This document shows positions 51,840 to 60,062 of a DNA stretch of 64,000 nt, piece by piece. The stretch is from assembly GCF_008329605.1 (NCBI RefSeq), contig NZ_NPKO01000001.1, positions 62,001 to 126,000 on the forward strand. The letters are read 5' to 3'. The position numbers and the translations under genes are program-made. Under the pieces are notes generated by a model. The model did no database searches. It saw nothing but the letters and a program-made list of their open reading frames with translations, and was not told the DNA's origin. This stretch comes from Mycolicibacterium sp. P9-64 (lineage in GTDB: Bacteria; Actinomycetota; Actinomycetes; Mycobacteriales; Mycobacteriaceae). How positions within the stretch are numbered: the first letter of the stretch is position 1; the number at the start of each line of letters is the position of its first letter.

Positions 51840-53286
51840 AGAGCCTGACCCGGCCGTTCCGCTGTTGCAGCGGATGTGCTCGGCGGCGCGCGCGGAGGCG
51901 TGCGCGTCGGCAGCCCGGTTGGTGGCGGTCGGGGACATGGTGTCGCTGCGGATTGCCCAGAACGGTGGGGCCAGCGATGACTGGATCATCGACGCCAACG
52001 ACGCGGTGGTGTTGGAGATCGCGGCCGCGTTGGGGGTCAGCCGGGGGTGGGCGGCCAGCTACGTGCGTTACGCCTACGCCCTGCGAGTGCAGATCCCCGA
52101 GGTGGGCCGGGTGTTCATCGCCGGGGACATCGACGAGGCGACGTTCCGCACCGCGGTGTTCCGGGTCGGGTTGATCACCGACGATGACGTGCGGGCTGCG
52201 GTAGACGAGCAGTTGGCGGTGCGTCTTCCCCGCTGGGGCACGCTCAGCCGCAAGGACCTGTCCGGCCGGATCGACAAGGTCATCGCCACGGTGGATGCCG
52301 ACGCGGTGCGGCGGCGCCGGGACCGGGTCGCCGACCGGGAGGTGGTCGTCGGTGATGTCGGTGATGGGTTGGCCGAGGTTTCGGCGACCGTGTTCGCCTC
52401 GGATGGGCACGGGTTCGCCGATCGGTTGACCGCGTTGGCGCATACCGTGTGCGACGCCGATCCCCGCACCCTTGCGCAGCGGCGGGCGGATGCGTTCGGC
52501 GTGATCGGCGCCGCGGACCGGTTGGGTTGCCGCTGTGGACGATCCGACTGCCCCGCGACGGGCAGTGTTGCGAGTGCGGTGATGATTCACGTGATTGCCG
52601 AGCAGGCCACCGTCGAGGGCACCGGGGATGCGCCAGGTGCGCTGTTCGGGTCTGACTGGTTGATCCCGGCCGAGGTGATCGCCGAGCTTGCGCAGACCGC
52701 GCGGCTGCGGCCCTTGATCCATCCCGGGGATGCACCGCCGGAGCGCGGCTATGTTCCGTCGCGGGCGTTGGCCGACTTCGTGCGCAGCAGGGATTTGACG
52801 TGTCGGTTCCCGAACTGCGATGTCCCGGCCACTGACTGCGACGTCGACCACACCATCGCCCATGGTGAGGGTGGTCCGACCCAGGCCAGCAATCTGAAGT
52901 GCTTGTGCCGCACCCATCATCTGGGAAAGACGTTCTGGGGTTGGCGCGATGAGCAGCTACGCGACGGCACGGTGATCTGGACGTCACCGGCCGGGGAACG
53001 CTATGTCACCCATCCGGGCAGTGCGTTGATCTTCCCCGGGCTGTGCGCCCCGACCGCCCCCGTCGCCGCGCAGGTGCGGACAGCTGAGTTCGTGGACAAG
53101 ACCGCGAAGATGCCCCGGCGCACCCGTACTCGTCGACAATCGCGGGCCGCGACCATCGCCGCCGAACGCCGGGCGAATCACCATTACCGCACCACGCCCA
53201 AAACACCGCCGTACGTCCCCGACGAATTCCTGTCCTACCTGGACACCTTCCCCGAGGACCACGACTCCATCCCCCCGCCCTTCTGA
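51832..53286 (+). CDS. HNH endonuclease, 13E12/DUF222 repeat family
   Basis: A 484-residue protein of the mycobacterial 13E12 family. The N-terminal DUF222 region (residues 1-300) contains ISRGWAASYVRYAYAL-like helices and a Cys cluster (CRCGRSDCP); the C-terminal HNH nuclease motif has LTCRFPNCDVPATDCDVDHTIAHGEGGPTQASNLKCLCRTHH, with paired Cys and the catalytic D-H. The tail is basic and Pro-rich. GTG 51832 is used: it fits a leaderless start 7 nt after TACACT, and the SOS box spans it. Role unknown; DNA-damage control suggests a nuclease active in repair or mobility. Confidence 0.93.
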   Translation: MFEEPDPAVPLLQRMCSAARAEACASAARLVAVGDMVSLRIAQNGGASDDWIIDANDAVVLEIAAALGVSRGWAASYVRYAYALRVQIPEVGRVFIAGDIDEATFRTAVFRVGLITDDDVRAAVDEQLAVRLPRWGTLSRKDLSGRIDKVIATVDADAVRRRRDRVADREVVVGDVGDGLAEVSATVFASDGHGFADRLTALAHTVCDADPRTLAQRRADAFGVIGAADRLGCRCGRSDCPATGSVASAVMIHVIAEQATVEGTGDAPGALFGSDWLIPAEVIAELAQTARLRPLIHPGDAPPERGYVPSRALADFVRSRDLTCRFPNCDVPATDCDVDHTIAHGEGGPTQASNLKCLCRTHHLGKTFWGWRDEQLRDGTVIWTSPAGERYVTHPGSALIFPGLCAPTAPVAAQVRTAEFVDKTAKMPRRTRTRRQSRAATIAAERRANHHYRTTPKTPPYVPDEFLSYLDTFPEDHDSIPPPF

Positions 53287-53365
53287 CGGTTAGCCATCAC
53301 TCACTGGACCTTGTAGGTCCAGATCAAAGCCGTTGTCAGTTCGGTGTGAAGGCGCCGGAACCAGC

Positions 53366-53371
53366 GATACT
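53366..53371 (+). promoter_or_regulatory. Candidate -10 element GATACT for leaderless methyltransferase gene
   Basis: GATACT ends 7 nt before ATG 53379, which favours this start over GTG 53346. Confidence 0.4.
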
Positions 53372-53378
53372 GACGGGC

Positions 53379-54017
53379 ATGCGCAGAAAACTGTTGTCGG
53401 CGATCGCCGGGCAGCTCGGTCGTCCACACGGTCGCCTCAATCGCGTCGTCGCCGTAGCGCTCAACAGGGGCAACCGGCCCGCCGTCGCCGGTGCTGTGCG
53501 TGCGTCGGCCGCAGCGCCGGGTGACGTGGTGGCAGACATCGGCTTCGGTGGCGGCATCGGCCTTTCGATGCTGCTCGACCGCGTCGGCACCGACGGCGTC
53601 GTGCACGGTATCGAGATCTCCCGCGAGATGCTCGACCGCGCACGGGCTCGCAACATCCGGCACCGGGCCGCTGGTCAACTGCGGTTGTCGGAGGGCTCGC
53701 TCACCGCACTCCCGCTGCCGGACCACACGCTGGACGCCGCCATCACCGTCAACACGATCTACTTCGTCGCCGACCTCGACAAGGCCTGCGCCGAACTGGC
53801 GCGCGTCGTGCGCCCCGGCGGCCGACTCGTCGTCGGCATCGGCGACCCGGACGCGATGGCGCGGTTGCCATTCACCGCCCACGGCTTCACCCTTCGGCCC
53901 GTCGACGACGTCATCGCGACCCTGCGCAGGTCGGGGTTGGAGCTGACGGAACATAAGCGCCTCGACGACATCCCGATCCCCCACCACTTGCTGGTCGGGA
54001 CTCGCTCGGTGAAGTGA
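53379..54017 (+). CDS. Class I SAM-dependent methyltransferase
   Basis: A 212-residue methyltransferase: motif I VVADIGFGGGIGLSMLLD, acidic HGIEISREML, LPLPDHTLDAAITVNTIYFV as motif IV and VVRPGGRLVVGIGDPD as motif V. It resembles UbiE/COQ5-like small-molecule C- or O-methyltransferases. ATG 53379 is selected because of the -10-like element; the alternative GTG 53346 adds 11 unconserved residues. The stop is 1 bp from the convergent htdX gene end. Substrate unknown. Confidence 0.9.
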   Translation: MRRKLLSAIAGQLGRPHGRLNRVVAVALNRGNRPAVAGAVRASAAAPGDVVADIGFGGGIGLSMLLDRVGTDGVVHGIEISREMLDRARARNIRHRAAGQLRLSEGSLTALPLPDHTLDAAITVNTIYFVADLDKACAELARVVRPGGRLVVGIGDPDAMARLPFTAHGFTLRPVDDVIATLRRSGLELTEHKRLDDIPIPHHLLVGTRSVK

Positions 54018-54018
54018 A

Positions 54019-54888
54019 CTACAGCGCCGTGACGGTTCCCGTCAGGTGCGGGTAGCCCTTCGACAGGTTGCGCAGCGACAGGTCCCAGCCCGCGGCGGTC
54101 CGATCGACGTAGAGACCTGCCCGTGCAGGCAGCAGCACCGGCTTGCCGAACCGCACCGAGTACTCGACGGCGTCGGGAAGCTGTCCCTCGATGTTGGCCA
54201 GAACTGCTGCGGCACTGAACATTCCGTGCGCGATCACGGTCGGGAACCCGAACAACCTGGCCCCGATCGGGTTGGTGTGGATGGGGTTGTGGTCCCCACT
54301 GACCGACGCGTAGCGGCGGATCTGGCTAGGCGTGATGCGCAGCACGACGTTCGGTGGCGGCAGCTTCGACTGCTTCTTCTGCTCCGGCTTGGGCTCGCCG
54401 GACAGACTGGTCCGCTGCTGGTGCAGGAACGTCGTCACCTGATGCCACGCGACGTCGTTGCCGACGTTGACGTCCGTCACCAGATCGACGAGCAGACCCT
54501 TCCTGTGTTCGCGGAGGTTCTCCGCGTGCACCGCGACGTCGACGGTGTCGGTGACCGCAATCGGCCGGTACTGCGTGATGCGGTTCTCGACGTGCACAGA
54601 ACCCATTGCGGCGAAGGGAAAGTCGAAACCGCTCACCAGTGCCATCACCGACGAGAAGGTGAGCGCGAACGGATACGTCAGCGGCACGGTGTCGCCGAAT
54701 CGCAGCCCGGTGACCGCGGCGTACTCGGCGACGTTGGTCGGGTCGATGGCCAACCCCTCGACGGCCACCGTGCGGTCTGGAAGTGCGCCGGTGCGCGGGA
54801 TGAACGGCAGGGCACCCGCTGCCGCCCTGACCAGGTTCAGCAAGCCATTGGGTTGACCCTCGGTGCGTTGCGCCACGATGTTCACCAT
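54019..54888 (-). CDS. htdX: (R)-3-hydroxyacyl thioester dehydratase HtdX
   Basis: A 289-residue double hot-dog protein. The C-terminal MaoC-like domain has YASVSGDHNPIHTNPIGARLFGFPTVIAHGM, with the Asp-His catalytic pair of R-specific hydratases; the N-terminal half is a degenerate hot-dog. It dehydrates 3-hydroxyacyl thioesters, as does M. tuberculosis HtdX (Rv0241c). ATG 54888 lies 4 nt after the fabG4 stop, so the two are co-translated in a fabG4-htdX operon that forms a reductase-dehydratase pair. Confidence 0.95.
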   Translation of the reverse strand: MVNIVAQRTEGQPNGLLNLVRAAAGALPFIPRTGALPDRTVAVEGLAIDPTNVAEYAAVTGLRFGDTVPLTYPFALTFSSVMALVSGFDFPFAAMGSVHVENRITQYRPIAVTDTVDVAVHAENLREHRKGLLVDLVTDVNVGNDVAWHQVTTFLHQQRTSLSGEPKPEQKKQSKLPPPNVVLRITPSQIRRYASVSGDHNPIHTNPIGARLFGFPTVIAHGMFSAAAVLANIEGQLPDAVEYSVRFGKPVLLPARAGLYVDRTAAGWDLSLRNLSKGYPHLTGTVTAL

Positions 54889-54892
54889 AGTT

Positions 54893-56245
54893 CTAGGCCC
54901 CGAGCAGGGCCTGGCCGCAGACCCGAATCGTGTTGCCAGTCACCGCGTTGGATGCCGGGCTGGCGAAGTAGGCGATGGCCTCGGCCACGTCGACGGGAAG
55001 GCCGCCCTGGAAAAGGGAATTGAGGCGTCGGCCCGCCTCGCGGGTGGCCAGCGGGATCGCCTCGGTCATCTTGGTCTCGATGAAGCCAGGCGCGATCGCG
55101 TTGATCGTGATGCCCTTCTCGGCGAACTCGGGAGCCAGCGCCTGCGTCATGCCGATCATGCCCGCCTTGGTGGCGGCGTAGTTGGTCTGACCGCGGTTGC
55201 CGGCGATGCCCGCCATCGACGACAACCCGACGATGCGACCGCCGTCGCCGATGATGCCGTTGGCCACCAGGCCCTGCGCGAGGCGTTGCGGGGCAAGGAG
55301 ATTGACCGCTATCACCGAGTCCCAACGGGCGTCGTCCATGTTGGCAAGCAGCTTGTCGCGAGTGATGCCCGCGTTGTTGACGAGGATGTCGGCGTTACCC
55401 GAGTGATGCTCGGAAAGGTGCGCAGCGATCTTCTCGACCGCATCCGGCGCCGTCACGTCGAGCGTCAGCGCGGTGCCTCCGACCTTGTTGGCCGTCTCCG
55501 CCAGCGCCTCCGCTGCACCTTCGACGTCGATCAGTACCACCTTGGCGCCGTCGCGCGCGAAGACCTTGGCGATCTCGGCGCCGATGCCCCGCGCCGCGCC
55601 GGTGACCAGTGCGACCTTGCCGTCGAGCGGCTTGTCCCAATCCGCAGGCGGCACCGAATCGGCGGCACCGACGTAGAACACCTGCCCGTCGACGTAGGCC
55701 GACTTCGCCGACAGCAGGAACCGCACGGTGGATTCCACCCCGGTGGCGGCGGGCTTCGCGTCGGGCGAGACGTACACCAGGCCGATCGTGGCCCCGCGCT
55801 GCAATTCCTTGCCGAGCGAGCGGGTGAAGCCCTCGAGCGCGCGTTGGGCGATCCGCTCGTCGACCGTCGCGGTCATCTCGGGCGTGGTGCCGACCACGAC
55901 GATGCGGCCACTGGCGCCGACGTTGCGCAGAAGCGGGGTGAAGAACTCGTGCAGCGCCTTGAGCCCCTCGGGGGTGGTGATGCCGGTCGCGTCGAACAGC
56001 AGCCCGCCGAACGAATCGGCCCAGCGGCCGCCGAGGTTGTCGCCGACGAGCTGGTAGTCCTCGGCCAGCGCAGCGCGCAGCGGCTCGGCGATGCGGCCTT
56101 CACCGCCGATCAGCAGCGACCCGGCCAGCGGGGGGTCGCCCGCCCGGTAGCGACGCAGATCCTGGGGCTGGGGTATGCCCAGTTGCTTGGCCAGGAAGGA
56201 TCCCGGACCGGAGTTGACGACTTGTGAGAACAGGTCGGTAGCCAC
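54893..56245 (-). CDS. fabG4: 3-oxoacyl-thioester reductase FabG4 (high-molecular-weight FabG)
   Basis: A 450-residue protein with two Rossmann modules, as in M. tuberculosis FabG4 (Rv0242c, 454 residues). The N-terminal flavodoxin-like domain (to about 200) lacks a cofactor motif. The C-terminal SDR domain has [34 protein letters not shown], Ser in GLSSMAG and Tyr/Lys in NYAATKAGM. It reduces 3-oxoacyl-CoA or ACP with NADH. GTG 56245 with GAAAGG upstream is preferred to ATG 56260. It is divergent from fadA2, with a perfect 16-bp palindrome between. Confidence 0.96.
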   Translation of the reverse strand: MATDLFSQVVNSGPGSFLAKQLGIPQPQDLRRYRAGDPPLAGSLLIGGEGRIAEPLRAALAEDYQLVGDNLGGRWADSFGGLLFDATGITTPEGLKALHEFFTPLLRNVGASGRIVVVGTTPEMTATVDERIAQRALEGFTRSLGKELQRGATIGLVYVSPDAKPAATGVESTVRFLLSAKSAYVDGQVFYVGAADSVPPADWDKPLDGKVALVTGAARGIGAEIAKVFARDGAKVVLIDVEGAAEALAETANKVGGTALTLDVTAPDAVEKIAAHLSEHHSGNADILVNNAGITRDKLLANMDDARWDSVIAVNLLAPQRLAQGLVANGIIGDGGRIVGLSSMAGIAGNRGQTNYAATKAGMIGMTQALAPEFAEKGITINAIAPGFIETKMTEAIPLATREAGRRLNSLFQGGLPVDVAEAIAYFASPASNAVTGNTIRVCGQALLGA

Positions 56246-56292
56246 TGCGTTGCCTTTCAAAGCGGGTAAGTGCTGTCGTGTCGATCACCGAA

Positions 56293-56308
56293 CTTACTCC
56301 AGAGTAAG
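56293..56308. promoter_or_regulatory. CTTACTC-CA-GAGTAAG palindrome in the fabG4/fadA2 promoter region
   Basis: A perfect palindrome with 7-bp arms and a 2-bp centre lies 13 bp before ATG 56322 of fadA2 and 47 bp upstream of the fabG4 start. Length and symmetry fit a TetR-type fatty-acid repressor site; the regulator is not identified. Confidence 0.6.
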
Positions 56309-56321
56309 AAGGGTGGGTAGT

Positions 56322-57632
56322 ATGACCCTCATGTCTGACAACAAGACTGCCCGACGGGTAGCAATCCTCGGCGGAAACCGGATCCCGTTCGCCCGGTCGG
56401 ACGGCGCCTACGCCAACGCGTCCAACCAGGACATGTTCACCGCAGCCCTTGGTGGACTGGTCGACAGGTTCCACCTCGATGGCGAGCGACTCGGCGCGGT
56501 CGTCGGCGGTGCCGTGCTCAAGCACAGCCGCGACTTCAACCTCATGCGCGAGTGCGTGCTCGGCAGCGCGCTGTCGCCCTACACACCCGCCTACGACCTG
56601 CAGCAGGCCTGCGGCACCGGCCTGCAGTCCACCATCGCCGTGGCCAACGCCATCGCGCTCGGCCAGTACGACTCCGGTGTCGCAGGCGGGGTCGACACCA
56701 CCTCCGATGCGCCGATCGCGTTCGGCGACGACCTGCGCCGCGTCCTGCTCGGGCTTCGCCGGGCCAAGTCGAACGTCGACCGGCTCAAGCTGGTCGGCAA
56801 GCTGCCCGCCTCGATCGGGGTCGAGATCCCCACCAACGGCGAGCCGCGCACCGGCCTCTCCATGGGCGACCACGCCGCCATCACGGCCAAGAAGATGGGC
56901 GTCAAGCGCGTCGACCAGGACGAACTGGCCGCAGCCAGCCACCAGAACATGGCAGCGGCCTACGATCGCGGCTTCTTCGACGACCTCGTCACCCCGTTCC
57001 TCGGGCTGTACCGCGACAACAACCTCAGGGCTGACTCGACCGCCGAGAGGCTAGCCAAGCTCAAGCCCGTGTTCGGCGTGAAGAACGGCGACGCCACCAT
57101 GACGGCGGGCAACTCCACGCCGCTGACCGACGGCGCGTCGGTGGCGCTGCTCTCGACCGACGAGTGGGCCGCCGAGCGCAAGCTTCCGGTGCTCGCGTAC
57201 TTCGTCGACGGCGAGACCGCCGCGGTCGACTACGTCAACGGCGACGACGGCCTGCTGATGGCACCGACCTACGCGGTGCCCCGCCTGCTGGCCCGCAACG
57301 GCCTGACGCTGCAGGACTTCGACTTCTACGAGATCCACGAGGCGTTCGCGTCGGTGGTGCTGGCGACGTTGGCCGCGTGGGAGTCCGAGGAGTACTGCAA
57401 GGAGCGCCTCGGCCTGGACAGTGCTCTCGGCGGCATCGACAGGGCGAAGCTGAACGTCAACGGCTCGTCGCTTGCAGCCGGGCACCCGTTCGCCGCAACG
57501 GGCGGCCGGATCGTCGCCCAGCTGGCCAAGCAGTTGGCGGAGAAGAAGGTGCAGACGGGTAAGCCCGTCCGCGGCTTGATCTCCATCTGCGCGGCCGGTG
57601 GCCAGGGCGTCACGGCCATTCTCGAGGCCTAG
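56322..57632 (+). CDS. fadA2: Acetyl-CoA acetyltransferase / thiolase FadA2
   Basis: A 436-residue thiolase matching FadA2 (Rv0243). The acyl-accepting Cys is C97 in LQQACGTGLQ; the His of EIHEAFASV, the NVNGSSLAAGHPFAATGGR region and the second Cys in SICAAGGQG complete the active site. It carries out thiolytic cleavage of 3-oxoacyl-CoA, or the reverse condensation. ATG 56322 has GAAGG about 11 nt upstream; ATG 56331 is a close alternative. Together with fabG4, htdX and fadE5 it covers all beta-oxidation steps. Confidence 0.96.
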   Translation: MTLMSDNKTARRVAILGGNRIPFARSDGAYANASNQDMFTAALGGLVDRFHLDGERLGAVVGGAVLKHSRDFNLMRECVLGSALSPYTPAYDLQQACGTGLQSTIAVANAIALGQYDSGVAGGVDTTSDAPIAFGDDLRRVLLGLRRAKSNVDRLKLVGKLPASIGVEIPTNGEPRTGLSMGDHAAITAKKMGVKRVDQDELAAASHQNMAAAYDRGFFDDLVTPFLGLYRDNNLRADSTAERLAKLKPVFGVKNGDATMTAGNSTPLTDGASVALLSTDEWAAERKLPVLAYFVDGETAAVDYVNGDDGLLMAPTYAVPRLLARNGLTLQDFDFYEIHEAFASVVLATLAAWESEEYCKERLGLDSALGGIDRAKLNVNGSSLAAGHPFAATGGRIVAQLAKQLAEKKVQTGKPVRGLISICAAGGQGVTAILEA

Positions 57633-57656
57633 AAAAAAAGTTTTGAGATCGGTGTA

Positions 57657-57732
57657 ACGCCCCGCCAGGGGCGTCCGATGAAGTGGGTAGCTCCGTGTTG
57701 CCGTCTGACCCCCCGACCCGACGGCAACACGG
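57657..57732. terminator. Two hairpins between convergent fadA2 and TDT genes
   Basis: ACGCCCC-GCCA-GGGGCGT (57657-57674) forms a 7-bp stem, and CCGTGTTGCCGTC (57693-57705) pairs with GACGGCAACACGG (57720-57732) as a 13-bp stem with a 14-base loop. No T-run follows; both fit mycobacterial terminators without U-tracts and could act in both directions. Confidence 0.65.
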
Positions 57733-57737
57733 GGCAC

Positions 57738-58862
57738 TTACTTCTTAGAGGCCGGTTGGTCCTTCATGGCCCTGATCGGACCCGAGCTGGCAGGCGGCTG
57801 GAACAGGCTGCCTGCCAAACTGCCCCTGGCGGTGCGGACCGCGACCAAGCCCCAGGTGCCAAGCAGCCCGGCATAGGCGATCACGGCGGCCACCCGGAAC
57901 GCGGGTAGCCCCGTGTGGATGGCCAGCTGAGCGGTCCCCGTGACGAACGTGCCCACCGGGAACGTCAGGCTCCACCAGGTCAACGCGAACGGCATGCCGC
58001 GTCGCAGCGTGCGCACCGTCAACCCGGTGGCCAGTGCGATCCACAGCACGCTGAAACCCCACACCGGAACGCCGAACAGAATCGCGAAGATGCTCATCCC
58101 CTGAGCCAGATCCGGTGACACCGCAAGGGCGGCGTTCGTGCCGAGTAGCCCCGCGACCGTCATGCCCTGGCCGAGCGGGCCGAGCACGATCCACAGCGTG
58201 GGCACCCTTGCCGTCCCCGACGTTCCGTAGTGCGCGAGCCTGCTCCAGATCATCGAGATGATGATCAGCGCGGCGATCAGCGACAACCCGAACATCGCGT
58301 AGCAGCCGTACAGCATCGTGGTGAGCCCCGTGCCCGGCGCCATGTGCGGGATCAGCAGCGCACCCGCCGCGGCCGACACCATCGGCGGCACCACCGGCAT
58401 GAGCCAGCCGCCGAACGCCGCATCGGGCTCGACGTTCAGCTGGGTGAACATCAGGTACGGGATCGTTAGTGCGGTGAACAGGCCGCCGATGGTGCCCGCC
58501 GTCCAGAGCACCCAGTCGATGTCGACGGCCAGTCGTGCGCCGATCAGGTCGTTGCCGACGAGGATCGCCCCGGACCCAACGGTCAGCAGGGCCATCGGTG
58601 CCGCGCCGTAGAAGTGGGCCATCTGCGGGTTGTGCGCGTGGCTGCGGGCCACTTTCGGGTGCCGGAACCACTGCGCGGTCACCGCGACGACGAGGATCAC
58701 CAGCAGCACCGCCGCTACCACCCAGACCACCCGCGAGAACACGTGCAATCCGGGTATTCGCATCGGCAGCGTCGCCCCGGCCGTCGCGACGATTCCGGTG
58801 CCCATCACCGATGCGAACCAGTTCGGTCCGAAGTTCCCCAGCCGGGTCTGCGCGGTCGTCAT
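57738..58862 (-). CDS. TDT (tellurite-resistance/dicarboxylate) family transporter
   Basis: A 374-residue membrane protein with ten predicted helices, starting LGNFGPNWFASVMGTGIVATAGA, the signature of the TehA/SLAC1/Mae1 (TDT) family; later helices include FLGWLMPVVPPM-like and FALTWWSLTFPVGTFVTGTAQLAIHTG segments. Members are anion channels or export sulphite, malate and other dicarboxylates. It ends in a short Lys-rich tail. It faces fadA2 across the double hairpin and is divergent from the LLM gene (42-bp gap). The substrate cannot be read from the sequence. Confidence 0.93.
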   Translation of the reverse strand: MTTAQTRLGNFGPNWFASVMGTGIVATAGATLPMRIPGLHVFSRVVWVVAAVLLVILVVAVTAQWFRHPKVARSHAHNPQMAHFYGAAPMALLTVGSGAILVGNDLIGARLAVDIDWVLWTAGTIGGLFTALTIPYLMFTQLNVEPDAAFGGWLMPVVPPMVSAAAGALLIPHMAPGTGLTTMLYGCYAMFGLSLIAALIIISMIWSRLAHYGTSGTARVPTLWIVLGPLGQGMTVAGLLGTNAALAVSPDLAQGMSIFAILFGVPVWGFSVLWIALATGLTVRTLRRGMPFALTWWSLTFPVGTFVTGTAQLAIHTGLPAFRVAAVIAYAGLLGTWGLVAVRTARGSLAGSLFQPPASSGPIRAMKDQPASKK

Positions 58863-58904
58863 CGCCGCTCATCGTTACACGGCCGGACGTGCTTCCATGG
58901 AGCC

Positions 58905-59825
58905 ATGCGAATCAGCATCAACCTTTCCAGCGCTGTCGGTACGTCGTCGATCGACTCCACGGTGGAAGCCCTCGCGAAATTGCACGACGAGGGTTTCCGG
59001 CGGGTCTGGATGGCCCAGATGCCCTTTGACGGCGACCTGCTGACCACGTTGGCCGTCGCCTTGCGTGAAGTCGACACGATCGAGGTGGGTTCGGCGGTGC
59101 TCCCGATCCAGAACCAGCATCCGATGCTGCTCGCCCAGCGGGCTCTGACGTTGAACAAGATCGCGGGCGGCCGGTTCCTTCTCGGCCTCGGCATGACACA
59201 TCAGGCGGTCACCGAGGGAATGTGGGGAATCCCCTACGACAAGCCGGTGCGCCGCATGCGCGAATACCTCGATTGCCTCGAGCCGCTGCTGGCCGGGGAG
59301 CCGGTCAACGCTGTTGGTGAGACCGTGACGGCGCGTGGGGCACTTCAGATCACCGACGCGCCCACACCCGACGTCTACCTCGCGGCGTTAGGGCCGCAGA
59401 TGCTGAAGCTGGCGGGCAGGCGAACGGCAGGCACGTTGACGTGGATGTGCGGACCCAAGACGTTGGGCGAACACATCGGGCCGGCGCTTCGCGCCGCCGC
59501 CGCCGAGGCTGGCCGACGGGAGGATGCGGTTGCCGTCGTCGCCGGGCTGCCGATCTGCGTCACCGACGACGTCGACGGCGCACGAGCACAGGCCGCCGAG
59601 CAGTTCGGGTTGTACGGAACGCTGCCCGCCTACCGCGCGATGCTCGACCGGGAGGGCTACGCCAACCCCCAGGACGCAGCCATCATCGGCGACGAGAAGA
59701 CCGTGTCCGAGCGCCTCGACGAACTGAGTGCGCGCGGTGTCGACGAGTTCTCCGCCGTGGTGTTCGACGCATCCCCTGAGGTGCGCGAACGCACCCGCGC
59801 CCTGCTGCGGACATTGGACTCCTGA
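58905..59825 (+). CDS. LLM class F420-dependent oxidoreductase
   Basis: A 306-residue luciferase-like TIM barrel: MRISINLSSAVG first strand, RVWMAQMPFDGDLLTTLAVAL, IEVGSAVLPIQNQHPMLLAQRALTLNKIAGGRFLLGLGMTH, then PDVYLAALGPQMLKLAGRRTAGTLTWMCGPKTL, as in F420-dependent mycobacterial LLM enzymes. ATG 58905 agrees with the family start; the longer frame to 58614 is an overlap shadow of the TDT gene. Followed by the CRP-box/structured-RNA region. Substrate unknown. Confidence 0.93.
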   Translation: MRISINLSSAVGTSSIDSTVEALAKLHDEGFRRVWMAQMPFDGDLLTTLAVALREVDTIEVGSAVLPIQNQHPMLLAQRALTLNKIAGGRFLLGLGMTHQAVTEGMWGIPYDKPVRRMREYLDCLEPLLAGEPVNAVGETVTARGALQITDAPTPDVYLAALGPQMLKLAGRRTAGTLTWMCGPKTLGEHIGPALRAAAAEAGRREDAVAVVAGLPICVTDDVDGARAQAAEQFGLYGTLPAYRAMLDREGYANPQDAAIIGDEKTVSERLDELSARGVDEFSAVVFDASPEVRERTRALLRTLDS

Positions 59826-59845
59826 GCGCCAAAATTAACTCTGGT

Positions 59846-59861
59846 GTGACGGTTGTCACAG
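59846..59861. promoter_or_regulatory. CRP (cAMP receptor protein) binding site
   Basis: TGTGA-CGGTTG-TCACA is a perfect match to the CRP consensus TGTGA-N6-TCACA used by mycobacterial CRP/Cmr. It lies 20 bp after the LLM stop. The nearest -10-like hexamer, TACAGT (59866-59871), is only 4 bp away, so CRP would more likely repress than activate from that promoter. Confidence 0.7.
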
Positions 59862-59882
59862 GCGTACAGTCTTCTGCACGAC

Positions 59883-59978
59883 GGGTTCGGGAGTGACCAG
59901 TCCGAAGTGCCGGCCAAGAGGTGAAAGCCGGACGCGCGAGAACTAATGCGACGCCCTCAAGTGTCCTCCCGAACCCGC
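59883..59978 (+). ncRNA. Candidate structured RNA (5' leader or sRNA) with 12-bp closing stem
   Basis: CGGGTTCGGGAG (59883-59894) pairs perfectly with CTCCCGAACCCG (59967-59978), enclosing 72 bases. Inside, CCGGC (59911-59915) pairs with GCCGG (59928-59932). The class cannot be named; partial likenesses to the c-di-AMP (ydaO) riboswitch (GGTGAAA, CTAA) are too weak. A TACAGT -10-like element 12 bases upstream, a CRP box and a downstream terminator-like hairpin make a discrete transcript or a riboswitch for the kinase operon plausible. It has no ORF of note. Confidence 0.5.
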
Positions 59979-59993
59979 CTTCATGTCTCCAGG

Positions 59994-60020
59994 TGGTGTG
60001 GCTGGCCACACCACTCTTTG
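59994..60020 (+). terminator. Terminator-like hairpin after the structured RNA
   Basis: GTGGTGTGG (59994-60002) and CCACACCAC (60007-60015) form a 9-bp stem with loop CTGG, followed by TCTTT. It lies 16 bp after the structured element and 42 bp before the kinase start, where an attenuator would be expected. Confidence 0.5.
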
Positions 60021-60062
60021 GCCGGACAACACGATGGTTTACGGGTATGACGACGGGCCACG

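Noticed and set aside
51832..53286. 13E12 gene as part of a complete mobile element
   Set aside because: No flanking direct or inverted repeats, integrase or transposase was seen on either side.
59883..59978. Assignment of the structured RNA to the ydaO c-di-AMP riboswitch
   Set aside because: Only short pieces (GGTGAAA, CTAA) agree; the pseudo-symmetric paired domains of that class cannot be laid out by eye.
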